Counted from the stretch's first letter, positions 37,331 through 47,262 are shown. The stretch: DNA of 64,000 nt from Acidobacteriota bacterium (GCA_030697165.1 JAUYQQ010000015.1:62001-126000); one strand, 5' to 3'. The notes: generated by a model not told the origin, from the letters alone. Numbers and translations: made by a program.

Positions 37331-37480
37331 CCCTGCGCCGCGTCGCTTACCAACTCTAGGGTCCGCGTTCCTCAGAAAGCCTTCTGTTGAACGCGACCTT
37401 TCTCCTCTGCCAGCGCGACTTCCGCTTCCTCCCCCCCGCTCCTTACCCGGGAATCACCGGAAAACCCACGGAACGGCGAC

Positions 37481-37496
37481 TGGCGCAATTCTTGTA
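37481..37496 (+). promoter_or_regulatory. Sigma-54-like promoter of the PrsT operon
   Basis: TGGCGCAATTCTTGTA has the -24 element intact but GT instead of GC at -12. The predicted start (about 37507) is 2 nt before the ATG, the same geometry as the other predicted leaderless operons, which supports it despite the mismatch. Confidence 0.5.
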
Positions 37497-37508
37497 GTTA
37501 TAGGGATC

Positions 37509-39779
37509 ATGATGCGCGCACTTACCGGACTTCTCAGTGTTGTGATGGTCGCGGCCACCCTGGCCGCATGCAAGTCGGATCCCTTGGTCGAAGCCCGGAA
37601 TCACCTCGACCGTGGCAACCAGCAGTTTGAAAAGCAGAAGTATCCCGAGGCGATCATCGAGTATCGCCGCGCCGTGCAGGCCGACCCGCGGCTGGGCGAC
37701 GCGCGGCTGCAGCTCGCTCAGGCCTATGCCACGACGGGGGACGGCCCGAACGCCCTGAGGGAATTCGCGCGCGCCGCCGAGCTGCTGCCCGACGACACCA
37801 CCGCACAGGTGAAGGCCGGCAACTTCATGCTGCTCGCCAGCCGCTTCGACGACGCGCAGGGTTTGGCCAATCGCATGTTGCAGCACAACCCCAGCAACGT
37901 CGACGCACAGATCCTGCTGGCCAACTCGCTGGCGGGGCTGCGGGACATCGACGGCGCGGTAGCGGCGTTCGAGAAAGCCGTGGCCCTGGAGCCGAATCGG
38001 GCCGCCACCTATTCGGAGCTCGGTTCGGTGCAGTTGGGGGGCGGCAACAAGGATGCCGCGGAAGCGGCGTTCCGCAAGGCCATCGAGCTCGACCCGGAGT
38101 CCGCCAACGCGCACCTGGCGCTGGCCAATTTCTTCTGGGCCACAGGGAACATGCCCGAATCCGAAAAGGGCATGCGGCGGGCCCTGCAGATTGAACCCGA
38201 CAACCTCGTCGGCAACCGCGCGATGGCGATGTACTACATGCTGACCAACACGCCGGCAGCAGCCGAGCCGCACCTCAAGGTCGTTGCCAGGGTATCGCCG
38301 AACATCGACGCCAAATACTTTCTGGCCGAGTACTACATGCGCCTTGGCAAGGTCGACGAGGCGCGCGCGATCCTGACGCCGCTCGTGGCCGCCCCGGAAT
38401 CGTTTGTCGGCGCCTCGATCCGCCTCGCCCGCGTCGAGGTGGTGGCCAATCGCAATGCCGAGGCGCACCGCACGCTCGAGGCTGTGCTCGCGCGCGAGCC
38501 CAACAACGCCGATGCGCTGGTGACCCTCGGCAAGCTGCACCTGAGCGAGAACAACACCATCAACGCGTTGACGACGCTGCAGGACGCGGTCCGCGCCAAC
38601 CCGCGATCGGTCGAGGCGCAGCTCGCGCTGGGCCACACTTACGCCCTGCGCGGCGCCACCAAGGAGGCGACGGCGACCTACAACGACGCCCTCACCCTCG
38701 ATGGCAAGAATGCCGCTGCGCGCATCGGCCTGGCGCGCCTCCACATCAACAACAACCTGGCCGGCGATGCCGTCCCGCTGCTGCTCGCCGTCGTCAACGA
38801 ACAGCCGCGCAATCTCGAGGCGCGCCTGTTGCTGCTGCACGGCCTGATCGCCGTCGGCGACATGCCGCAGGCGACGACTCACCTCAACCTGGCGCTGCAA
38901 CTGGCGCCGAACTCGGCGACGGTGCTGAACGCGGCCGGCATGCTGGCCACCGCCAGGAAGGATTCGGAAGGCGCCCGGCGGGCGTTTGCCAGCGCGCTGG
39001 CGGCGGATCCCCGGTCGTACCAAGCGCTGGCCGGCCTGCTGACGTCCGAGATGCAGGGCAAGAAGTTCGGCTCGGCCAAGGCGCTGATCGAGAAGCAGCT
39101 GGCGGCGATGCCCAACGACCCGAACGTGCTGTTGATGGCCGCGCAGACCTACAGCGCCATGGGCGATGCGTTCGAAAGCGAGCAGGCGCTCAAGAAGACG
39201 GTGGAAGTGGACCCGCAGAGCCTGCAGGCCTACGCCATGCTCGGCCGGATGTATTACCAGCAGGGCCGGCTCGATCTCGCCCGCCGCGAGCTCGAGACCT
39301 TCGTGACCCGCGCCCCGAAGTCGGTGCCCGCCAACACCATGCTTGGCACCATCCAGGAGCTGCAGGGCAAGACCGACGACGCCAAGACCAGCTATAACCG
39401 GGCGCTGCAGATCGATCCGCGCGCCGCCGTAGCGGCGAACAACCTCGCCTGGATCAACGCCAACAGCAACGGCAACCTCGACGTGGCCCTGCAGCTGGCC
39501 CAGACCGCCAAGGCGCAGTTGCCCAATCGCCACGAGGTCGACGACACGCTGGGCTTCATCTACTACAAGAAGGGCCTGTCGTCGCTCGCCATCGAGTCGC
39601 TGAGCGCCAGCGCCACGCGGCAGCCCGACAACCCAAGCTACGCCTATCACCTCGCCCTGGCGCATCACCAGAACGGCGACAAGGCCGAAGCCCGCAAGCT
39701 GCTGGAGAAGGCGCTCAAGTCGAACGCCAAGTTCGCCAACGCCGACGCCGCCCGGAAGCTCCTGGAGTCGATTCAGTAA
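37509..39779 (+). CDS. prsT: TPR-repeat lipoprotein PrsT
   Basis: A 756-aa protein with a lipoprotein signal (VVMVAATLAAC, lipobox Cys21) and about 20 tetratricopeptide repeats along its whole length (for example YPEAIIEYRRAVQADPRLGDARLQLAQAY, IDGAVAAFEKAVALEPNRAATYSELG). This matches the PrsT family of XrtA/PEP-CTERM loci, thought to be a periplasmic scaffold for exopolysaccharide export. The next codon is also ATG (37512). The stop overlaps the ABC permease start (TAATG). Confidence 0.88.
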   Translation: MMRALTGLLSVVMVAATLAACKSDPLVEARNHLDRGNQQFEKQKYPEAIIEYRRAVQADPRLGDARLQLAQAYATTGDGPNALREFARAAELLPDDTTAQVKAGNFMLLASRFDDAQGLANRMLQHNPSNVDAQILLANSLAGLRDIDGAVAAFEKAVALEPNRAATYSELGSVQLGGGNKDAAEAAFRKAIELDPESANAHLALANFFWATGNMPESEKGMRRALQIEPDNLVGNRAMAMYYMLTNTPAAAEPHLKVVARVSPNIDAKYFLAEYYMRLGKVDEARAILTPLVAAPESFVGASIRLARVEVVANRNAEAHRTLEAVLAREPNNADALVTLGKLHLSENNTINALTTLQDAVRANPRSVEAQLALGHTYALRGATKEATATYNDALTLDGKNAAARIGLARLHINNNLAGDAVPLLLAVVNEQPRNLEARLLLLHGLIAVGDMPQATTHLNLALQLAPNSATVLNAAGMLATARKDSEGARRAFASALAADPRSYQALAGLLTSEMQGKKFGSAKALIEKQLAAMPNDPNVLLMAAQTYSAMGDAFESEQALKKTVEVDPQSLQAYAMLGRMYYQQGRLDLARRELETFVTRAPKSVPANTMLGTIQELQGKTDDAKTSYNRALQIDPRAAVAANNLAWINANSNGNLDVALQLAQTAKAQLPNRHEVDDTLGFIYYKKGLSSLAIESLSASATRQPDNPSYAYHLALAHHQNGDKAEARKLLEKALKSNAKFANADAARKLLESIQ

Positions 39780-40597
39780 TGAACCTCTCCGCCGCCGCTC
39801 CCGGGCTCGCCGCCGACCTGAAAGAGATGGCGCGCGAGCAGTACGAATTCCGCGAGCTGCTCTACCAGATGACCCGTCGGGACCTGCTGCTTCGCTACAA
39901 GCAGGCCCTGATGGGCTTCGGCTGGGCGATCTTCATGCCGCTCATGAATACGGTCGTGTTCACGATCATCTTCACGCGCGTGGCGCCGCTCGAGATCGAC
40001 ATGCCCTATCCGCTGTTCGCCTACTGCGGACTGCTGGCCTGGAATTTCTCCGCCTCGTCTTTCCGCTTTGCCGTGACCTCGCTGACCGCCAACGCCAACC
40101 TGGTCACCAAGGTGTACTTCCCGCGCGAGATCTTCCCGATCTCCGCGGTGCTGGTGTCGCTCGTGGACTTCGCCATCGGCGCGATCGTGCTGGTGGTGAT
40201 GATGGCCTACTACCAGGTGCTGCCGACCGCCGCCATCGCGGCGCTGCCGTGGGTACTGCTGGTGCATGTCATGTTCACGCTGGCCATCAGCCTGCTGCTG
40301 GCCATGGCCAACCTGTTCTACCGGGACGTGAAGTACCTGTTCGAGCTGGTGATCATGGTGTGGATGTTCCTGACCGCCGTGCTCTACCCGGTGAGCCAGG
40401 TGGGCGGACTGGCCGGGCAGGTCATGATGCTCAACCCGATGACGCCGATCATCGACGGCTATCGGGACGTGCTGCTGCGCGGACAGGTCCCCGATCCCTC
40501 GACCTTCCTCATCACGACCGCCGCGACCGCGGTGTTCCTGGTGATCGCGTGGCTCGTGTTCCACCGCGCGGAGTACGAGTTCGCAGAGAACGTCTAA
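39779..40597 (+). CDS. ABC-2 polysaccharide export permease (Wzm-like)
   Basis: A 272-aa permease with six membrane segments. The N-terminal RRDLLLRYKQALMGFGWAIFMPL and the FSASSFRFAVTSLTANANLVTKVYFPREIFPISAV stretch are typical of Wzm/KpsM/TagG-type exporters. Its ATPase partner is not adjacent: the only polysaccharide-type ATPase in the window is at 48536-49771. It is translationally coupled to PrsT by a one-base stop/start overlap. Confidence 0.93.
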   Translation: MNLSAAAPGLAADLKEMAREQYEFRELLYQMTRRDLLLRYKQALMGFGWAIFMPLMNTVVFTIIFTRVAPLEIDMPYPLFAYCGLLAWNFSASSFRFAVTSLTANANLVTKVYFPREIFPISAVLVSLVDFAIGAIVLVVMMAYYQVLPTAAIAALPWVLLVHVMFTLAISLLLAMANLFYRDVKYLFELVIMVWMFLTAVLYPVSQVGGLAGQVMMLNPMTPIIDGYRDVLLRGQVPDPSTFLITTAATAVFLVIAWLVFHRAEYEFAENV

Positions 40598-40620
40598 AAC
40601 GAGATGACGAGCCGCTCTGC

Positions 40621-41814
40621 TCAGTTGGCGATGGGGTCGGAGCCGATTGGGCTGGCTGGGCTCTGGGTACCGACCACCGGCGCCATCACCGGCGCGGCGA
40701 TGTTCGCCTGGTGCCGCGGACCAAAGTAAGCGGCCGCGTACTGCTCGGCCATGCGGTCCAGCGAGAAATGTCGCTTGACCCGCCACCGTCCGGCATCGCC
40801 CATGGCATGGCGTCGCTTCGGGTGGTTCGCCAGCTCCACCAGCGCGCCGACCAGGGCGCTGGCGTGGCCGGCCACCAGGCGGCCGGTCTCGTGATCGATC
40901 ACCACCTCGGGATTGCCGCCAACATCGGTCGCCACCACCGGCAGACCCGCCGCCATCGCTTCGAGGATAGTCAGCGACACGCCCTCGTAGCGGGAGCTGT
41001 TGGCGTAGACATCGAAGGCCGCCAGCACCGCACGGACATCGGCGCGGTAGCCGGTGAACACGACCGCGTCGGCGATGTTCAGGGCGCGGGCTTCGGCGTG
41101 CAGGGCGTCGCGGTCAGGTCCATCACCAACGATCACCAGACGAGCTTCGGGATGTTCGGCGAGCAACCTCGCGTGGGCCCGCAGCAAGGCCGGCAGGTTC
41201 TTCACCGGATCGAGCCGGCCCACGCTGCCGACGACCAGGGCTCCAGGCGCGAGGCCGAGCGCCTTGCGGGCGGCCTGCCGTTGTGCCGGACGCGGCCGCT
41301 CGCCGGCCGCAATGCCGTTGTAGACCACCTCGAGACGGCGCCCGGGAAAGCCCTCGTTGATCATGTGCCGCCTGAGATCGGCCGACACCGCACACAGCCG
41401 CGCCGGCCACCACGCCAGCATCGGGTTGACGATCTGGCGCTTGCGCGAGGGGCCGGCGCCCGACAGGCGACCATGCTCGGTGAAGATCAGGCGCACGCGG
41501 GGATGCAGGACGGTAGCGAGCAGCCCATACACGTAGGGCGAATAGTGATGGCAGTGCACGACGTCGATGTGCCTGTCCTTGATCACGCGCGCCAGCTCGA
41601 GCGCGAGCCCCGGATGAAAACCGGGTTGGCGCGACAACGACACCACCGGGATGTCGAGCGGCGCCAGCTCCGCCGCCCACGCGCCCGGTTCGTCAAGGCA
41701 GCACACCGACGAGTCGATGCGATCCGCGAGGTGACGGCAGATCTCGATCACCAACCGCTCGGTTCCTCCGGGTGAAAGGCTGAGGACGAGCTGCATGACG
41801 CGGGGCTTGGGCAC
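40621..41814 (-). CDS. Glycosyltransferase family 4, PEP-CTERM-associated (Stp2-like)
   Basis: A 397-aa GT-B enzyme. N-terminal SLSPGGTERLVIEICRHL with the glycine-rich acceptor loop, HCHHYSPYVYGLLA, TEHGRLSG, VYNGI, the donor-side GSVGRLDPVKNLPALL and the E-x7-E motif in SRYEGVSLTILEAMA. It resembles the sugar transferases listed as PEP-CTERM/EpsH1-associated. GTG at 41814 is chosen because the predicted sigma-54 start is about 41815, which rules out the TTG at 41826; ATG 41796 remains possible. Confidence 0.88.
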   Translation of the reverse strand: MPKPRVMQLVLSLSPGGTERLVIEICRHLADRIDSSVCCLDEPGAWAAELAPLDIPVVSLSRQPGFHPGLALELARVIKDRHIDVVHCHHYSPYVYGLLATVLHPRVRLIFTEHGRLSGAGPSRKRQIVNPMLAWWPARLCAVSADLRRHMINEGFPGRRLEVVYNGIAAGERPRPAQRQAARKALGLAPGALVVGSVGRLDPVKNLPALLRAHARLLAEHPEARLVIVGDGPDRDALHAEARALNIADAVVFTGYRADVRAVLAAFDVYANSSRYEGVSLTILEAMAAGLPVVATDVGGNPEVVIDHETGRLVAGHASALVGALVELANHPKRRHAMGDAGRWRVKRHFSLDRMAEQYAAAYFGPRHQANIAAPVMAPVVGTQSPASPIGSDPIAN

Positions 41815-41825
41815 GTCTGTCCCCA

Positions 41826-41841
41826 AGCCAAGAACGTGCCA
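41826..41841 (-). promoter_or_regulatory. Sigma-54 promoter of the minus-strand glycosyltransferase
   Basis: On the minus strand it reads TGGCACGTTCTTGGCT; the -24 heptamer TGGCACG is the consensus itself, with one mismatch in the -12 TTGC. The predicted start is about 41815, one nt before the GTG. Confidence 0.62.
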
Positions 41842-41850
41842 AGGTTTCGG

Positions 41851-41877
41851 GGGCTGGGAGGGCTGGGAGGGCTAGGG
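41851..41877. repeat. GGGCTGGGA 9-bp tandem array
   Basis: Three tandem 9-bp units (last one GGGCTAGGG) between the two divergent sigma-54 promoters of the glycosyltransferase and amidotransferase genes. Confidence 0.8.
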
Positions 41878-41968
41878 CGCTCGGGACGAAGTCTGCTCAC
41901 TCAGGGCCTTTCATCGGCCAATGTGGGACTTTGATTCGCCATTGGGCGGGTTTACCGGTAGCCGATCA

Positions 41969-41984
41969 TGGCGAGCCGTTTGCT
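41969..41984 (+). promoter_or_regulatory. Sigma-54 promoter of the amidotransferase operon
   Basis: TGGCGAGCCGTTTGCT matches the core exactly. The predicted start (about 41995) lies 2 nt before the ATG that must be used to expose the catalytic Cys2. Confidence 0.72.
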
Positions 41985-41996
41985 TTAGTGAAGGTC

Positions 41997-43901
41997 ATGT
42001 GCGGCATTTGTGGCGTTGTCAGTCTTGAGGGCGATCTGCCGCCGAACGTGGCGGGCGCGATCACCACCATGACCGATCGGTTGCGCCACCGGGGCCCCGA
42101 CGGAGGCGGCGCGCACACGACCCCGTGGTTTGCCTTCGGGCACCGGCGCCTGGCGATCATCGATCGGGCCGGCGGCGAGCAACCCATGGCCAACGAAGAC
42201 CGCTCGGTCTGGATTGTCTTCAACGGCGAAATCTACAACCACGCCGAGTTGCGCCGCGACCTGCAGGCGCGCGGCCACCGCTTCCGCACCCACTCCGACA
42301 CCGAGGCCATCGTCCACGCCTACGAAGAGTACGGCGATGCGTGCGTCGATCTCCTCGACGGCATGTTTGCGTTTGCGATTGCCGACCAGAACACGCGCCG
42401 CGTGCTCCTGGCCCGCGACCGCCTGGGCAAGAAGCCGATGTTTCACGCCACGCTCGGCGGCGTGCTGCACTTCGCGAGCGAGATCAAGGCGATCAAGGCC
42501 AGCCCGCTGTGGGACGGCGCTCCCGACCTCGACTCGGTCGAAGGCTATCTCTCGCTTGGGTACTTCATCGCCCCGGCAACCGCTTATCGCCACGTCCGCA
42601 AGCTCGAACCGGGTCACGTGCTGGGCCTCGATGGGGCGCACGCCTCGATCCGCCAGTACTGGGACATCGCCGCATTCGACACCGATCCGCGAGAGCGCGG
42701 CGCGCTGGTGGACGAGGTGCACGCGCGGCTGTCGGCCGCGGTGTCGCGCCGGCTCGAAAGCGAAGTGCCGATCGGCGCGTTCCTGTCGGGCGGCATCGAC
42801 TCGGGGCTGGTCGTCTCGTACATGGCCGAAACCATGGGCGCGCCGCCGGTCACCGCCTCGGTGGGCTTCGCCGACGCGGCGCACAACGAACTGGCGACGG
42901 CGGGCATGACGGCCGCCCGCTACTCGACCGAGCACCACACCGCCACCGTGGATCCGCGACTCGAGGACGTGCTGGATCCGATCGTATCGGCGTTCGACGA
43001 GCCCTTTGCCGATCCCTCGGCCATCCCGACCTACTACGTCAGCCAGATGGCTCGCCAGCATGTGACGGTGGCGCTGTCGGGCGACGGCGCAGACGAGGCG
43101 TTCGGCGGCTACGACTGGCGCTACACCCCGCATGCCATGGAATCGCAGGCGCGCCGGCTGATCCCGGGCAAGCCGGGGCGCAAGGCCGCCGCCTGGCTCG
43201 GGGCGCGCTGGCCGCGCTCGCGCGCGTTCCCGCGTCCCTTCCGCCTGGGCAACGTGCTCGAGAACCTCGGCCGCGATCCAGCCGCGGCGTATTACGCCGA
43301 CCTGTGCTTCCTGAAGCCGGCCGACACGCGCGCGCTGCTCGGCAAGGCGCCTACCCGCGAACCGGCCGAGAGCCCGGTCTACGAGCAGGTCACGCGGCCC
43401 TATCGCGAGTGCCGCTCGACGAGCGCCGTGCAGAAGGCCCAGTACGCGGACCTCAAGGTGTATCTCCCGAACGATCCGCTGGTGAAGGTCGATCGCATGA
43501 GCATGGCGCACAGCCTCGAGATTCGCTGCCCGCTGCTCGATCACCGGTTGGTGGAACTGGCGTTCCGGATCCCCACCCACAGCAAGATGCCGCACGGCCA
43601 GCCCAAGTCGCTGCTGCGCGGACTCGCCGAACGGCGGTTGCCGCGCGCCGTCGTGCATCAACCCAAGCGCGGGTTCACGGCGCCGGTCGCCTCGTGGCTA
43701 AGGGGACCGTACGCCGAACAGTTCCGAGACGATGTGCTTTCGCCGGGCGCGCGCAGCCACGGCATGGTTGATACCGCTCGAGTCGGCCGCCTGTTCGAGG
43801 AGCATCGCTCCGGGCAGGCCGATCACTCCTTCGCGCTGTGGGCCGTCTGGATGCTCGAACGTTGGGCCCGGAACGAACCAGCGCCGGCCGGGGCCGCGTG
43901 A
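41997..43901 (+). CDS. Exosortase A system-associated amidotransferase (AsnB-like)
   Basis: A 634-aa class II glutamine amidotransferase/asparagine synthetase. The start is fixed by MCGICGVV, where Cys2 is the N-terminal nucleophile of the glutaminase domain (RHRGPDGGG, FNGEIYNHAEL). The synthetase domain has the ATP loop LSGGIDSGLVVS (about 264), FDEPFADPSAIPTYYVSQ and LSGDGADEAFGGY (about 362). Such proteins in exosortase loci probably amidate a sugar of the exopolysaccharide rather than make asparagine. GTGA overlap with the next gene. Confidence 0.92.
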   Translation: MCGICGVVSLEGDLPPNVAGAITTMTDRLRHRGPDGGGAHTTPWFAFGHRRLAIIDRAGGEQPMANEDRSVWIVFNGEIYNHAELRRDLQARGHRFRTHSDTEAIVHAYEEYGDACVDLLDGMFAFAIADQNTRRVLLARDRLGKKPMFHATLGGVLHFASEIKAIKASPLWDGAPDLDSVEGYLSLGYFIAPATAYRHVRKLEPGHVLGLDGAHASIRQYWDIAAFDTDPRERGALVDEVHARLSAAVSRRLESEVPIGAFLSGGIDSGLVVSYMAETMGAPPVTASVGFADAAHNELATAGMTAARYSTEHHTATVDPRLEDVLDPIVSAFDEPFADPSAIPTYYVSQMARQHVTVALSGDGADEAFGGYDWRYTPHAMESQARRLIPGKPGRKAAAWLGARWPRSRAFPRPFRLGNVLENLGRDPAAAYYADLCFLKPADTRALLGKAPTREPAESPVYEQVTRPYRECRSTSAVQKAQYADLKVYLPNDPLVKVDRMSMAHSLEIRCPLLDHRLVELAFRIPTHSKMPHGQPKSLLRGLAERRLPRAVVHQPKRGFTAPVASWLRGPYAEQFRDDVLSPGARSHGMVDTARVGRLFEEHRSGQADHSFALWAVWMLERWARNEPAPAGAA

Positions 43902-45235
43902 TTCGCACCATCGTCGTCATCATCGCGCTGGTAATCGGGTGGAGCTTCGCCATCCAGAGCCCGCTCTTCGCCGCGGCGTTCTACCTGTGGATCGCGTACT
44001 TCCGGCCCGAGTCGTGGGCGTGGAGCGATGTCTTCGCCACCCTGAACCTGTCGTACTTCGCCGGCGCGTTCCTGCTGATTCGAACGGCGTTCTCGCCCGT
44101 CAAGTTCAGGGTCGATTACCGGAACCTGATGATGTTCCTGTTCCTGGCACTGGGCCTGGTGTCGTCGCTGCTCGGGCCCAACCAGGCGTACTCGATGAGC
44201 TACTGGCAGGAGTTCGCCAAGACCATCGTCGTCAGCTACCTGCTGACCGTGCTGATCACCGACGCGAAGGACCTGCGGTTGATCCTCACGGTGATCGTGC
44301 TCTCGCTCGGGTTCGAGGCCGGCAAGCAGGGGTGGGCGACGCTCGTGCTCAGCCCGGGCGCGCCCAACACCAACAGCGTGCCGTTTCTCGGCGACAACAA
44401 CCTGGTCGCGGTCGGCATGGCCATGCTGCTGCCCATGGTCGGCGCGCTCGGCATCACCAGCACCGGCTGGCAGAAGCGCGCGTACCAGTTTCTGAGCATC
44501 GGCGTCCTGTATCGCGCCGTCAGCACCTACTCGCGCGGTGGCCTGTTGGCCATCGGCGCGGTCGGTGGCATGTACTTCTGGCGTTCGCAGCACAAGCTAC
44601 GGACGCTGGCTGCGTTTGCCATCGCCGTGGCGCTGGTCCTGCCGGTGCTGCCGCAGGCGTACTGGGACCGCATGGCCACCATCACGGCCCCAGCCGAAGA
44701 ACGAGACGATTCGCAGCAGAGCCGCCTGCACTTCTGGCAGGTGGCGGTGGCCATGGCCAACGATCGGCCGCTGCTCGGCGTCGGCCACGCCGGCTATCCG
44801 CGTGCGTACAACGCGTACGACTGGACCGACGGACAGTATCTGACCAACCGCGCGGTGCACAGCGCCTGGTTCGGGGTCCTGGGCGAGCTTGGCTATCCCG
44901 GCTTGCTGCTGTTCGGCGCCATCGTCTTCACGTCGCTGCGCGCGTGCCGTCGCGTGCGCAAGTCGGCGCAGCGCGGCGAGATTCCCGGGCCGCTTGGCCC
45001 CTACGCGATCGGCCTTGAATCCGCCCTGATCGCCTTCATCGTCGGCGGCAGTTTCGTGTCGTTCCAATACAACGAAATGCTGTGGCACTTCTTCGCCCTG
45101 ACGATGGCGCTTGAAGCGGTGGCGGTCAAAGAGGCCGCCACTGAACGCGCGCGCCTCGCCGCACTCGCCACGCCGCGGCCGGTCGCCGCCGTACGTCCGG
45201 CGGCCATGCCCGAACCCGAATTTGCCTGGGGATAA
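43898..45235 (+). CDS. O-antigen ligase-like membrane protein, exosortase-associated
   Basis: A 445-aa multi-pass membrane protein of the Wzy/WaaL/O-glycosylation-ligase type found in exosortase A loci. Features: repeated hydrophobic segments, AYFRPESWAW near the N-terminus, STYSRGGLLAIG, and a long periplasmic loop with RLHFWQVAVAMANDRPLLGVGHAGYP, HSAWFGVLGELGYPG. It probably polymerises or ligates the glycan in the periplasm. The GTG at 43898 overlaps the amidotransferase stop by 4 nt. Confidence 0.9.
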   Translation: MIRTIVVIIALVIGWSFAIQSPLFAAAFYLWIAYFRPESWAWSDVFATLNLSYFAGAFLLIRTAFSPVKFRVDYRNLMMFLFLALGLVSSLLGPNQAYSMSYWQEFAKTIVVSYLLTVLITDAKDLRLILTVIVLSLGFEAGKQGWATLVLSPGAPNTNSVPFLGDNNLVAVGMAMLLPMVGALGITSTGWQKRAYQFLSIGVLYRAVSTYSRGGLLAIGAVGGMYFWRSQHKLRTLAAFAIAVALVLPVLPQAYWDRMATITAPAEERDDSQQSRLHFWQVAVAMANDRPLLGVGHAGYPRAYNAYDWTDGQYLTNRAVHSAWFGVLGELGYPGLLLFGAIVFTSLRACRRVRKSAQRGEIPGPLGPYAIGLESALIAFIVGGSFVSFQYNEMLWHFFALTMALEAVAVKEAATERARLAALATPRPVAAVRPAAMPEPEFAWG

Positions 45236-45242
45236 CCACGCC

Positions 45243-46109
45243 ATGCCCAAAGTCTCGATCATCATTCCCGCCTACAACGCCGCGGACTACATCCGCGAGG
45301 CGGTGGATTCCGCCCTGGCGCAAACCCACGGGGACCGCGAGGTCATCGTCGTTGACGACGCCTCGACCGACGATACGCCGGCCATCCTCACGACCTACGG
45401 CCATCGCATCATCGTGCATCGGCAGGCGAACACCGGCGTCTCGGGCGCGCGCAACACCGGCGCGCGCCTGGCCACCGGCGCCATGCTCGCTTTTCTCGAT
45501 GCCGACGATGTGTGGCGGCCGACGAAACTGGAGTCGCAGCTGGCGATCTCCGAGACCCCGATCTCCTATACCAATCGCTTCAACTTCGGCGAACGCGGGC
45601 ATCTTCCTGAAGTGCAGAGCGAGATCACGCCGCTGCTGTCGGGTGATGTGTTCGTGCCGCTGATGCTGCGCGGCAACTTCATCACCGTGTCGAGCGTGAT
45701 GATGACGCGCGGGTTGTTCGCCGAACTGGGCGGGTTCGCGCATCAGCCGGGCGGCTGCGAAGACTGGGACCTGTGGCTGCGGGCCGCCGAGCGGTACGAG
45801 TTCTCGGTCTGCCCGGAACCCCTCGTGGGCTACCGCTTCACGCCCAACAGCATGAGCCGCAACTACCGGGCCATGGCGCCGGCGCGGCGGCGGGCGGTAT
45901 CGCGCGCCCTCAAGTCGGAGCGAGGCCGCCAGCTCAGTTGGTATGTGCGCCGACAGATCTGGGCCGAGACGTGCCGCACCAATGGCTGGGATGCCAGCCA
46001 GGCCGGCGCCCGCATCGACGCCCTGCGCAACTACGCGGCCGCCGCGGCAGCCTGGCCGCTGACACTGCAACCGTTCAAGGAAGCGCTGCGGGTGTGCATC
46101 CATGCGTGA
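45243..46109 (+). CDS. Glycosyltransferase family 2
   Basis: A 288-aa GT-A enzyme: SIIIPAYNAADYIREAVDSALAQ, VVDDASTDDT, NTGVSGARNTG, the DXD-type FLDADDVW, and a GGCEDWDLWLRAAE acceptor/base motif. It starts 7 nt after the O-ligase stop and overlaps the next gene by 8 nt. It adds one sugar of the repeat unit at the cytoplasmic face; specificity is unknown. Confidence 0.93.
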   Translation: MPKVSIIIPAYNAADYIREAVDSALAQTHGDREVIVVDDASTDDTPAILTTYGHRIIVHRQANTGVSGARNTGARLATGAMLAFLDADDVWRPTKLESQLAISETPISYTNRFNFGERGHLPEVQSEITPLLSGDVFVPLMLRGNFITVSSVMMTRGLFAELGGFAHQPGGCEDWDLWLRAAERYEFSVCPEPLVGYRFTPNSMSRNYRAMAPARRRAVSRALKSERGRQLSWYVRRQIWAETCRTNGWDASQAGARIDALRNYAAAAAAWPLTLQPFKEALRVCIHA

Positions 46110-47262
46110 GCGTCCCTTTCGCGTCGCGATTGACGCGCGCAGCCTCAACACCGGGCACCTGCGCGGCATTGGCAAGTCGGTGTTCGAGTTCGTCAAGCGG
46201 ACCGCCGCCAGCGGCGCGGTCGACTGGCACCTGCTCGCCGACCGGCCCGACCAGCCGATGCAGGTGCCAAATGAAGACGCGTGCGCGGTGTCGGTGTTCG
46301 AGACCCGCGGCGACCGCCTGCACGCCTGGGAGCAATGGTCGCTGCCGCGCCGCGCGCAGCAGCTCGGCGTGGATGTGTTGCACGCGCCCGGCACGTCGAT
46401 GCCGTGGTGGCAACCGGTACCGACGGTCGTGACCATTCACGACACCATTCCGTGGCAGCAACAGGATCCGGCCTGGCCGCCCGGCTTCTATCGCGACCGC
46501 CTGCTGCCGGCGGCGTACCGTCGCGCCGCCGCCATCACGACAGTCAGCGACTGCTCTCGCCGCGACATCCTGTCGCGGTGGCCGCATCTGCAGCCGAAGC
46601 TGCACGTCATCTCTCCTGGAGTCGATGAACGCTATCTCGACGCGCCAGTGGACCGGCGGCCGATCGAACTCGACGGGCGCACCGTGGCCGAGCCCTACCT
46701 GCTGTACCTGGGTGGCAGCGATCCGCGCAAGCGCCTGATGTGGGCGCTGCAGGCGTGGTGGGGCGCGGCCGACACCGGCGCGACGCTCGTGGTGTGCGGC
46801 GTCGCCAAGGGCGAACACGACAACCTTCGCCGCATGGTGCCGCGTAACCTGCAGGACCGGCTGATCATGGCGCCGTTTGTCAGCGAAGACGACATGCCGC
46901 GGCTCTACATGCGGGCGGCCGCGGTGCTCTATCCCAGCCTGTACGAAGGGTTCGGCCTGCCGGTGATCGAGGCGCAAGCGGTCGGCACCCCGGTGCTGTT
47001 CAGCGACGTCGGCAGCTTGACCGAGCTCAAGGGCCCGGGCGCGGTGGTCCTGCCGGTGGACGACCTGCCGGCGTGGGTTCGGACGCTGCGCGAGATCTTG
47101 AAGACGCGCGGGACCCAGGGGCCCGATCGCATTGCCCGTGCCTGGGCGCAGCAGTACTCGTGGGACGCCTACACCGAGCGCACGCTGGCGGTGTACGACG
47201 AGGTCGGGCTCAAGCGGCCCGAACAGCAAGGCCGCGGCGTGCAGCAGGGAGTGACCTCATGA
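46102..47262 (+). CDS. Glycosyltransferase family 4
   Basis: A 386-aa GT-B enzyme with VAIDARSLNTGHLRGIGKSVFEF, HDTIPW, TTVSDCSRRDI, YLGGSDPRKRL and the catalytic SLYEGFGLPVIEAQA motif. The opening residues resemble mannosyltransferase-like GT4 enzymes. It overlaps both neighbours (8 nt and ATGA 4 nt), so it belongs to the amidotransferase operon. Confidence 0.92.
   Translation: MRERPFRVAIDARSLNTGHLRGIGKSVFEFVKRTAASGAVDWHLLADRPDQPMQVPNEDACAVSVFETRGDRLHAWEQWSLPRRAQQLGVDVLHAPGTSMPWWQPVPTVVTIHDTIPWQQQDPAWPPGFYRDRLLPAAYRRAAAITTVSDCSRRDILSRWPHLQPKLHVISPGVDERYLDAPVDRRPIELDGRTVAEPYLLYLGGSDPRKRLMWALQAWWGAADTGATLVVCGVAKGEHDNLRRMVPRNLQDRLIMAPFVSEDDMPRLYMRAAAVLYPSLYEGFGLPVIEAQAVGTPVLFSDVGSLTELKGPGAVVLPVDDLPAWVRTLREILKTRGTQGPDRIARAWAQQYSWDAYTERTLAVYDEVGLKRPEQQGRGVQQGVTS

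Noticed and set aside
37443-39668. 741-aa minus-strand open frame opposite prsT
   Set aside because: Shadow of the TPR gene; the plus strand has a lipobox and regular TPR motifs.
41925-41940. Weak -24/-12 match upstream of the amidotransferase
   Set aside because: It has two or more mismatches and a perfect element lies 44 nt downstream at 41969.
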